NCBI GenBank assembly: GCA_041738275.1
Contig: JBGSQD010000069.1
Coordinates: 1 to 10,727, forward strand
DNA from: JACPFJ01 sp041738275
Lineage (GTDB): Bacteria; Desulfobacterota; Desulfuromonadia; Geobacterales; Pseudopelobacteraceae
Reading direction: 5' to 3'
DNA: 10,727 nucleotides
Translations under genes and position numbers: made by a program
The notes under the pieces: model-generated
Seen by the model: only the letters and a program-made list of their open reading frames with translations
What the model was told of the DNA's origin: nothing
The model's database searches: none
Shown: positions 5,716 through 10,727 of the stretch, in pieces
How positions within the stretch are numbered: the stretch's first letter is position 1
Layout of the letters: each line of letters begins with the position of its first letter

Positions 5716-6480
5716 TTAAATTTGCTGGTTTTTGAAACATTCCCTGGCCTTGGCCAGGTCATCGGGCGTATCAACCCCGATGGATTCGAACTCGGTTCCC
5801 ACTACGCGGATAGATACGCCATTTTCCAGGGCACGCAACTGCTCCAACTTCTCCGACATCTCCAGGAAGGTGGGAGACATGGCGGCGAACTCAACCAGAA
5901 AATCGCGACGGTACACATAAAGCCCCACATGCTTGTAACAGAGCAGCTTGCCGCTGGCAAAGGATTCATCCTTCAAATCCTGCCACTTGTCACGAAAAAA
6001 CGGCAGGGGGGATCGTGAGAAGTAAAGTGCATTGTCCGCTTTATCCGTGACCACCTTGACCACGTTGGGGCTGAGAAAATCATGCAAACACCTGATGCGC
6101 GTCTTCAGGGTGCCCATCTTCAGAGAGGGATCGTCCAATAAAGGCTGGATTGCCTGATCGATCATCTCCGGCATGATCAGTGGCTCATCCCCTTGGACAT
6201 TGACAATGATATCGGCATCAAGTCCTTCAGCAACCTCTGCCAGGCGGTCGGTACCGGTTTCATGATCGAGCCGGGTCATGCGGCAAACACCGCCAAAGGC
6301 GGACACCACCTGACAAATACGTTCATCGTCCGTAGCAACGATAACGTTGTTGACCAGCGAAGCTCGAACGGTGCGTTCGTAGACGTGCTGGATCATCGGC
6401 TTGCCGCCGATCTCGGCCAGCGCCTTGCCCGGAAAACGCGTCGAAGCGTAACGAGCTGGAATAACAGCAGTAATTTTCAT
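5716..6480 (-). CDS. kdsB: 3-deoxy-manno-octulosonate cytidylyltransferase (CMP-Kdo synthetase)
   Basis: Transfers CMP from CTP to Kdo, giving CMP-Kdo, the donor for the Kdo transferase that builds the LPS inner core; cytosolic. The 254-aa protein has the nucleotide-binding IPARYASTRFPGK (7-19), the GTDR motif (76-79), VQGDEP with the metal-binding Asp98 (95-100), KHVGLYVYRRDFL (183-195), EKLEQLRALENG (210-221) and GVDTPDDL with Asp237 (235-242). This is complete for the family, whose members are about 245-260 aa. The start is the ATG at 6480, the point where homology to the family begins. Only a weak AGG lies about 11 bases upstream, so translation initiation may be modest. It is probably the first gene of the kdsB-pyrG-kdsA unit. 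The 139-bp gap behind the EAL-HDOD gene should hold its promoter, but I could not pick convincing boxes. Confidence 0.97.
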   Translation of the reverse strand: MKITAVIPARYASTRFPGKALAEIGGKPMIQHVYERTVRASLVNNVIVATDDERICQVVSAFGGVCRMTRLDHETGTDRLAEVAEGLDADIIVNVQGDEPLIMPEMIDQAIQPLLDDPSLKMGTLKTRIRCLHDFLSPNVVKVVTDKADNALYFSRSPLPFFRDKWQDLKDESFASGKLLCYKHVGLYVYRRDFLVEFAAMSPTFLEMSEKLEQLRALENGVSIRVVGTEFESIGVDTPDDLAKARECFKNQQI

Positions 6481-6486
6481 CTGGGT

Positions 6487-6519
6487 TGTAACCTGTAAAG
6501 TAGGTAGTGTTTTGTTACA
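6487..6519. promoter_or_regulatory. Inverted repeat in the kdsB leader region
   Basis: TGTAAC at 6487-6492 and GTTACA at 6514-6519 are a perfect 6-bp inverted repeat, 27 bp centre to centre, just upstream of kdsB. It could be an operator or coincidence. No regulator is recognised. Confidence 0.2.
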
Positions 6520-6531
6520 TGAATAGTGGAT

Positions 6532-6548
6532 CGTCCTGTGGTAGGACG
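6532..6548. repeat. Short hairpin between EAL-HDOD gene and kdsB
   Basis: CGTCCT (6532-6537) and AGGACG (6543-6548) form a 6-bp stem with a 5-base loop. No T-run follows on the - strand, so it is not a good terminator by itself. Confidence 0.3.
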
Positions 6549-6571
6549 TGTCAGGCTACATCAAAAGCATT

Positions 6572-6612
6572 GGGGTGTCAAGAGGCCATGATGGGCCAAG
6601 GGACAGCACCCC
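6572..6612 (-). terminator. Possible terminator of the EAL-HDOD gene
   Basis: Interrupted stem just after the stop codon. GGGGTG (6572-6577) pairs with CACCCC (6607-6612), and an inner GGCC (6583-6586) pairs with a second GGCC (6593-6597 region). On the - strand the hairpin is followed by AATGC and then TTTT. The stem is imperfect and the T-run short, so this is a moderate candidate. It would separate the chemotaxis unit from kdsB. Confidence 0.4.
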
Positions 6613-6619
6613 CGACGGG

Positions 6620-7858
6620 TCAGCCTGACATCACCTTGGCACGCCAGTTGAATGCCTCCAGCTGGGCAGTCAGCAACTGGTCCAGAGTTATATTACACTC
6701 ATGGAGCAGTGGTGAAACAGCTTCAAAATCGGTCACCTCCAGGCGTTCTGCCAGACAAAGCAGTCTGCCCAACATCCCTTCCCTGGAAAGCAGCGCGCCA
6801 CTGACCTCTTCCGTCAGATTGAGACTTTCAACGATCACGCTCATGGGGGTTTCAAAAAGCACATCCAGCAGCGAAAGGATACCGATCATAAAGGCCTCTT
6901 CCGATTGTTCAGCCAAATCACGCTCCCGCTCCTTCTGGATGACCAGGATCTCCATCAGGCGGCCCCGAACTGCTGCCATCTCCAGCAGGGGGTTGTTGAT
7001 ACCACGGCTATCATTGCCCGCAAAGAGAGAGAGTTGAATCCAGCGGCGTATGTGACTTGTTCCTAGCATGGTAATGGCATGCCGCAGGGTCTTGATCTTT
7101 TCACGCGTGCCGTGGGCAACTGAATTAACCAGTCGCAGCAGGTTGTAGGACATGCTGGGATTGGCCTTAAAGGTCTGCTCGATCTCATCAATGGTGGCAT
7201 CCATGGTAAGCTGCTGCAGAAGCTTGAGCATGGCCAGACCGGAGGTGTCGATCTTTTTCTTGTTGAGCACCACCGGTCGTTCGAAGAAATAGCCTTGAAA
7301 CAGGTCAAAACCCATACCGAAACAGGCATCAAACTGCTCTACCGTTTCAACCTTTTCGGCAAGTATCCGCACTGGCCAGCGACGCAGCTGTTCAATTATT
7401 CCAGGAAGCAGATCTGATTTAATGGCGAGAATATCTATCTTGACGATATCAATGACACCGTAGATATCGGCATAATCAGGGCTGTATTCATGATCATCCA
7501 GCGCCAACTGAAATCCCAGCAGCTTAAGGTCACGGCAGCGCTCTACTACCTGTTCATCAATCTTGATAAATTCCAGCAATTCGAGAACCGACTGTTCAAC
7601 AGGGAGCAGCTCCAGCATCTCCGAGAGCAACAGGTCGAGATGGACATTGATGAATCCGAATTTCCCACCCAACACCTCCTGGATGCCGAAGGCGGACAGG
7701 GCGTTGGTGATCACGCTGGCACTTGCCTGGGAATAACTGTCAAATTCGGCAAAATCACGGCCCGCGGATCTGAACAGGAGTTCATAGCCAACAATCTCCT
7801 GACCGCGATCGAGGATCGGTTGCCTTCCCAGGTAAAATTTTTCGCCCATGGTAGCCAC
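6620..7858 (-). CDS. EAL-HDOD signalling protein (YuxH/CdgJ-like)
   Basis: A 412-aa cytosolic protein of the family that joins an EAL-type c-di-GMP phosphodiesterase fold to an HDOD domain. The N-terminal EAL part (about 7-200) begins FYLGRQPILDRGQEIVGYELLFR, with ELL in place of EAL. Likely metal or catalytic positions remain: Glu26, Asn71, Glu96, Asp121-Asp122, Lys140 and the LAEKVET glutamates (168, 171), then FQGYFFERP (187-195). However, the loop after the DD pair reads HEYS instead of the usual F-G-T-G-Y, so hydrolysis may be weak or lost. The HDOD domain (about 203-390) contains ANPSMSYNLLRLVNS and LRHAITMLGTSHIRRWI. Start is GTG at 7858, with AGGA seven bases upstream; the ATG at 7849 is the alternative. 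It lies 88 bp after cheB. Its partner or exact output cannot be told. Confidence 0.9.
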   Translation of the reverse strand: MATMGEKFYLGRQPILDRGQEIVGYELLFRSAGRDFAEFDSYSQASASVITNALSAFGIQEVLGGKFGFINVHLDLLLSEMLELLPVEQSVLELLEFIKIDEQVVERCRDLKLLGFQLALDDHEYSPDYADIYGVIDIVKIDILAIKSDLLPGIIEQLRRWPVRILAEKVETVEQFDACFGMGFDLFQGYFFERPVVLNKKKIDTSGLAMLKLLQQLTMDATIDEIEQTFKANPSMSYNLLRLVNSVAHGTREKIKTLRHAITMLGTSHIRRWIQLSLFAGNDSRGINNPLLEMAAVRGRLMEILVIQKERERDLAEQSEEAFMIGILSLLDVLFETPMSVIVESLNLTEEVSGALLSREGMLGRLLCLAERLEVTDFEAVSPLLHECNITLDQLLTAQLEAFNWRAKVMSG

Positions 7859-7864
7859 AATAAA

Positions 7865-7888
7865 ATCCTAGCCCTGATAAAATAGGAT
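7865..7888 (-). promoter_or_regulatory. Hairpin covering the ribosome binding site of the EAL-HDOD gene
   Basis: In the - strand RNA, AUCCUA (7888-7883) can pair perfectly with UAGGAU (7870-7865) around a 12-base loop. The second arm contains the AGGA Shine-Dalgarno sequence that lies seven bases before the GTG start at 7858. The structure could lower translation of this gene relative to the che genes upstream. The pairing is seen; the regulatory effect is inferred. Confidence 0.4.
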
Positions 7889-7900
7889 AAGTGCGTTAAC

Positions 7901-7939
7901 GAAGTCGTTTTCTGCCAGAAAAGCGCAGAATACGACTTC
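7901..7939. repeat. Long hairpin in the cheB to EAL-HDOD gap
   Basis: Fifteen-nt arms, GAAGTCGTTTTCTGC (7901-7915) and the complement at 7925-7939, match at 14 of 15 positions around a 9-base loop. The left base of the stem lies 7 bp after the cheB stop codon. On the - strand it is followed by GTTAACGCAC rather than a T-run, so it is not a classic intrinsic terminator. It may protect the 3' end of the cheB message or partly attenuate read-through. Confidence 0.6.
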
Positions 7940-7946
7940 TAACTTA

Positions 7947-9017
7947 CTAACTGCACAGCCGCATGACTTCGGCCGCGATCTGCTGAAGAGGCAAGGTTTT
8001 GTGGACGCCGCCCATCTTGACCGCTTCATGTGGCATGCCGTAGACCACACATGTCGCCTCATCCTGAGACAGCGTGAAGGCGCCGGCATCGAACATCTCT
8101 TTCATCCCTCGAGCGCCATCATCACCCATCCCGGTCATGATCACACCTACGGCATTCTTGCCGGCATAGCGCGAAGCAGAGCGGAAAAGCACATCAACAG
8201 AGGGACGGTGCCGGGATACCAACGGGCCATCCTTGATCTCGACAAAATAACGGGCGCCGCTGCGTTTAAGCAGGGCATGATGGTTACCCGGTGCGATGAG
8301 AGCCCTGCCCCGTACGACAGTATCATTGTCCGCAGCCTCTTTTACCGTTATACGACAGGTTGAATCCAGCCGTTTTGAAAATGCAGCGGTAAAATGCTCC
8401 GGCATATGCTGAACAATAACAATGCCGGGGGAATCCTCCGGAAACATCTCCAGGAAGACCTTGAGCGCCTCGGTTCCTCCGGTTGACGCCCCGACCACAA
8501 CCACCTTCTCGGTAGTCTGGATCATGGCCTTGCTGGTCGCCTTTTCCATGATAACATCGGCAGTATATTTGGGCGCAACCTCCCGGCTTCTCGTGACCGG
8601 AACAAGCTTGCCCCTGGTCATGGCAGCGGCCTTGATCGTATCACAGATGCTGATACGCGATTCCTCAATGAACTGCTTGGTTCCCATCTTGGGTTTGACA
8701 ATGATATCAACCGCGCCATACTCAAGGGCCTTCATGGCCGTTTCACTGCCTGATCCGGTCAGGGTGGAACACATAACCACCGGAATCGGATGCTGGGACA
8801 TAATCTTCTGCAGGAAGGTCAGGCCGTCCATCCTCGGCATTTCAACATCCAGGGTTATAACATCCGGGATGCAATCCCGCATCCGCTCGGCAGCAATGAA
8901 TGGATCAGCCGCAGCCGCAATAACCTCTATCTGAGGATCTGATGATAGTATATCAGTCAATGCCTGCCTCACCAGGGCAGAGTCATCGACAATCAGGACT
9001 TTTATCTTGTTTAGCAT
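7947..9017 (-). CDS. cheB: Chemotaxis response regulator and receptor methylesterase/deamidase CheB
   Basis: Removes methyl groups from, and deamidates, chemoreceptor glutamates, opposing CheR; active when phosphorylated by CheA. The 356-aa protein has a receiver domain (about 5-120) with Asp11-Asp12, the phospho-acceptor Asp57 in TLDVEMPRMDG, Thr85 and Lys108. A linker of about 45 residues follows, then the methylesterase domain (about 168-355) with the triad Ser178 (VVGASTGG), His204 (QHMPEHFT) and Asp299 (TGMGDDG). All key residues are present and the length is normal. The ATG at 9017 has GGAG seven bases upstream. It follows cheD by 21 bp and is the last che gene of the visible cluster. 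A long hairpin starts just after its stop. Confidence 0.97.
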   Translation of the reverse strand: MLNKIKVLIVDDSALVRQALTDILSSDPQIEVIAAAADPFIAAERMRDCIPDVITLDVEMPRMDGLTFLQKIMSQHPIPVVMCSTLTGSGSETAMKALEYGAVDIIVKPKMGTKQFIEESRISICDTIKAAAMTRGKLVPVTRSREVAPKYTADVIMEKATSKAMIQTTEKVVVVGASTGGTEALKVFLEMFPEDSPGIVIVQHMPEHFTAAFSKRLDSTCRITVKEAADNDTVVRGRALIAPGNHHALLKRSGARYFVEIKDGPLVSRHRPSVDVLFRSASRYAGKNAVGVIMTGMGDDGARGMKEMFDAGAFTLSQDEATCVVYGMPHEAVKMGGVHKTLPLQQIAAEVMRLCS

Positions 9018-9024
9018 AAATAAA

Positions 9025-9028
9025 CTCC
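9025..9028 (-). promoter_or_regulatory. Ribosome binding site of cheB
   Basis: GGAG on the - strand, seven bases before the cheB ATG. It is the clearest SD sequence in the che cluster, where cheR and cheD instead start inside the preceding gene. Confidence 0.6.
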
Positions 9029-9038
9029 GACAAAACCG

Positions 9039-9527
9039 TCATCTTATGCTGTTCTTTATCTGACGCAGAAAAACTTCACCCGTATTGGAATAGAAAAAGA
9101 TCTTTCTGCCCCTGTCACCACCCGTATCGGATGCAATCAACTCCATTCCAAGCTTTTTAATAACCTGCAGGGCAACTGCCACGTTCTGCCTGCCTACCGA
9201 TGGAGTACCACCCAAGCGCCCTACTGGATTGAGAACATCCGCCCCGCCGAACAGCTTTGCCTCAAATCCTCCGGACCGGCCGCTGATGATCCTCAGCTTG
9301 TCAAACAGATACTCCACAGTACTGTCCACATAACGAAAACCTTCATCCAGGCTGCCGGAGGGAAGCAGGGCGTGACACATGGCGCCGATCCCGGCTTCGG
9401 CAGAATACAGGGTAACCGAGACACATGAACCCAGTACCGTTGAAACAAGGGCCGGAGTCCGGGAAACATGGATTTCTCCAGGTTTTAGATAGACATTGCG
9501 TAATCGCGTATCAACAATATTTTTCAC
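9039..9527 (-). CDS. cheD: Chemoreceptor glutamine deamidase CheD
   Basis: Deamidates specific glutamines in methyl-accepting chemotaxis proteins and, in some bacteria, interacts with CheC. I choose the GTG at 9527: its GTG overlaps the cheR TGA (GTGA, 9524-9527), and it gives 162 aa, the usual size, starting MKNIVDTRLRNVYLKPGEIHVS. A longer frame reaching 9635 would run 112 bp into cheR and adds residues unlike CheD. The nucleophile is Cys35 in VLGSCVSV and the catalytic His52 lies 17 residues later in GAMCHALLP, the same spacing as Cys27-His44 in Thermotoga CheD. The third residue, Thr21 there, aligns with Ser29 here, beside Thr30. The KLFGG and VGRQN blocks are also present. Translation is probably coupled to cheR, since no strong SD is visible. 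Confidence 0.93.
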   Translation of the reverse strand: MKNIVDTRLRNVYLKPGEIHVSRTPALVSTVLGSCVSVTLYSAEAGIGAMCHALLPSGSLDEGFRYVDSTVEYLFDKLRIISGRSGGFEAKLFGGADVLNPVGRLGGTPSVGRQNVAVALQVIKKLGMELIASDTGGDRGRKIFFYSNTGEVFLRQIKNSIR

Positions 9528-10393
9528 AGATTGCAGTACACAGTCGATGCCACCGGTGTCAGCGGTACATCGAGACCATTCAAGGTTTCCGAATGTCCCA
9601 AAAACAGATATCCTCCCGGTACGAGTTGCCTGCAAAATTTATTCAGGAGTTGCTCCTGAGTCGGCTTATCAAAATATATGATCACATTACGGCAAAAAAT
9701 GACATCCATCTGGTCGCGCATGGCAAAATCCTCCATGAAATTCACACGACGAAACTGAATCATGGACCGAAGCCGGGGGATCATGCGTACCAATCCCTTG
9801 CTTTTGTCTTTGCTTTTCAGCAGATATTTCTTCTTGAGGTTAAGCGCAATCGTATCAACCCTGTCTTCAGGATAGATGGCGGTAGATGCCGTGGAAAGCA
9901 CCGCTGTGGAAATATCCGTTGCCAGGATAGATGATTGAAATCCGGCCCGGCCGGCCGCAAACTCAGCCAAAACCATTGCCATGGTATACGGTTCTTCACC
10001 GGTGGAGCACCCCGCACTCCAGATATTGAACGGGTTCTTCGTGCCGACACCACGCTTCTCAATCAGCGTTGGAATGGCTGTTTTAACCAGATACTCGAAA
10101 TGCGCCGGCTCACGAAAAAAGTCGGTTTTGTTGGTTGTAACCACGTCTATCAGATGGATAAGTTCATCTGCCCTGCCTTCAGAAGTAAAAACATAATCAG
10201 CATATTCCTCAAAAGAATGCAATTTAAGAGCCTTGAGGCGTTTCTGCAGACGGGCCTCCAGCATGATCTTTTTGGCGGGTGGCAGTTTTATCCCCACCTC
10301 ATCATAGATAAAACTGCTGAATCGATTGAATTCCTTGTCTTTAAGAGCTGCGGAAATGCCGTGATGATACGTCGCATCTGAATGTTTATTCAT
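9524..10393 (-). CDS. cheR: Chemoreceptor glutamate methyltransferase CheR
   Basis: Methylates glutamates of chemoreceptors using S-adenosylmethionine. The 289-aa protein has the small N-terminal helical domain (about 18-85) that contacts the receptor, followed by VTTNKTDFFREPAHF (85-99), the SAM-binding SAGCSTGEEPYTMAM (126-140), LATDIS (157-162), FCRNVIIYFDK (233-243) and the terminal GGYLFLGHSETL (260-271). It is complete and of normal length, and lacks the C-terminal TPR extension of some CheR proteins. No C-terminal pentapeptide-binding insertion is obvious. The ATG at 10393 overlaps the end of the upstream metallo-beta-lactamase gene by 8 bp (ATGAATAA), and cheD starts on its stop codon. 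The three genes are thus one tightly packed transcript. Confidence 0.97.
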   Translation of the reverse strand: MNKHSDATYHHGISAALKDKEFNRFSSFIYDEVGIKLPPAKKIMLEARLQKRLKALKLHSFEEYADYVFTSEGRADELIHLIDVVTTNKTDFFREPAHFEYLVKTAIPTLIEKRGVGTKNPFNIWSAGCSTGEEPYTMAMVLAEFAAGRAGFQSSILATDISTAVLSTASTAIYPEDRVDTIALNLKKKYLLKSKDKSKGLVRMIPRLRSMIQFRRVNFMEDFAMRDQMDVIFCRNVIIYFDKPTQEQLLNKFCRQLVPGGYLFLGHSETLNGLDVPLTPVASTVYCNL

Positions 10394-10727
10394 TTATAGC
10401 CACACTATTTCTCACGATTGCCAAAGTTGCATGGATCGTATTACGAATATCCTGCGTCATCGGTTCATCGTGACCCGAATAAACCTTGTCTATTTTCAAA
10501 GTTGAAATCCTTTTCAGCGTTTCCACATACTCGGGTGAGAACTGCCCGCCTGGTGACCGAATTCTCAGTTGGGTATCCCCGGAGAAAAGTATCCGGTGAG
10601 AGAGACTGTACAGGCAGATGGAATCGGATGAATGACCCGGTGTATGCAGCACCTGCAGCTGATCATCACCGGCCTTGATGTACTGCCCGTCGTGCAGCAG
10701 TTCATCCACATCCTTGCCGTCACACCA
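10386..10727 (-). CDS. Metallo-beta-lactamase-fold hydrolase, C-terminal part
   Basis: The frame is open to the right edge of the window (reads WCDGKD before the GTG at 10709), so that GTG is internal and the N-terminal half is missing, including the expected HxHxDH metal motif. What remains shows the glyoxalase-II-like half of the site: HTPGHSSDS (third metal histidine), LFSGDT (bridging aspartate) and VYSGHDEP (last histidine). The substrate cannot be inferred. The HTPGHS form argues against the flavodiiron-type oxygen sensor (ODP) that accompanies chemotaxis genes in Treponema. Its TAA lies within the first codons of cheR (8-bp overlap), so it is co-transcribed with the chemotaxis adaptation genes. 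This is a notable association whose meaning is unknown. Confidence 0.88.
   Translation of the reverse strand, partial: WCDGKDVDELLHDGQYIKAGDDQLQVLHTPGHSSDSICLYSLSHRILFSGDTQLRIRSPGGQFSPEYVETLKRISTLKIDKVYSGHDEPMTQDIRNTIHATLAIVRNSVAINE

Noticed and set aside
6481..6619. Sigma-70 or sigma-54 promoter for kdsB
   Set aside because: No pair of boxes with acceptable match and spacing was found by eye, although a promoter is expected here.
7859..7946. c-di-GMP (GEMM) riboswitch upstream of the EAL-HDOD gene
   Set aside because: The gap holds only two simple hairpins; no two-helix aptamer with the conserved GEMM joints is visible.
9528..9635. Longer CheD reading frame starting at 9635
   Set aside because: It would run more than 100 bp into the conserved 3' end of cheR, the extra residues are not CheD-like, and the GTG at 9527 gives the normal CheD length and a GTGA overlap.
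10386..10727. Flavodiiron-like oxygen-sensing ODP of chemotaxis systems
   Set aside because: The visible part has the glyoxalase-II-type HTPGHS motif rather than the flavodiiron form, and the N-terminal metal motif is outside the window.

Overview
The window looks like a chromosomal segment of a Deltaproteobacterium (Desulfobacterota), most likely of the Geobacter/Trichlorobacter/Pelobacter propionicus group. This is inferred from the gene content: a kdsB-pyrG-kdsA cluster, a metal-dependent type KdsA, an EAL-HDOD protein and a cheR-cheD-cheB cluster, beside a DnaA-like-tailed REP-associated transposase. Species cannot be fixed from sequence alone.

Left part (1-3245, mostly + strand plus a small - strand operon) is accessory DNA. 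It holds the 3' part of an MFS transporter gene, a gene-poor spacer, and a compact transposase element. The element is a REP-associated Y1 (HUH) tyrosine transposase bounded by 27-nt inverted repeats (24/27 identical). Its promoter has its -35 box inside the left repeat, and its stop codon lies inside the right repeat. After it come a small two-helix membrane-protein reading frame that begins in the element's right end, a complete YefM-YoeB toxin-antitoxin operon with a TGTACA operator, a short reverse-transcriptase remnant (YADD motif), and a strong GGGGAC/GTCCCC hairpin.

Central part (3260-6480, - strand) is a housekeeping cluster transcribed kdsB > pyrG > kdsA. KdsA makes Kdo-8-phosphate and KdsB activates Kdo with CTP, while PyrG makes CTP, so the cluster couples nucleotide supply to LPS inner-core synthesis. 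pyrG and kdsA overlap by 4 bp. The hairpin at 3190-3232 ends the unit directly after kdsA.

Right part (6620-10727, - strand) is a signalling cluster. It reads, in transcription order: a metallo-beta-lactamase-fold protein (5' end outside the window), cheR (overlaps it by 8 bp), cheD (GTGA overlap with cheR), cheB (21-bp gap) and, after an 88-bp gap with two hairpins, an EAL-HDOD protein. CheR, CheB and CheD together set the methylation/deamidation state of chemoreceptors. The EAL-HDOD protein adds a probable c-di-GMP-linked or protein-scaffolding function.

I found no tRNA, rRNA or CRISPR array. No wholly novel system is evident. The best leads are the apparently leaderless transposase, the hairpin that could mask the EAL-HDOD ribosome binding site, and the accessory junction directly after kdsA.
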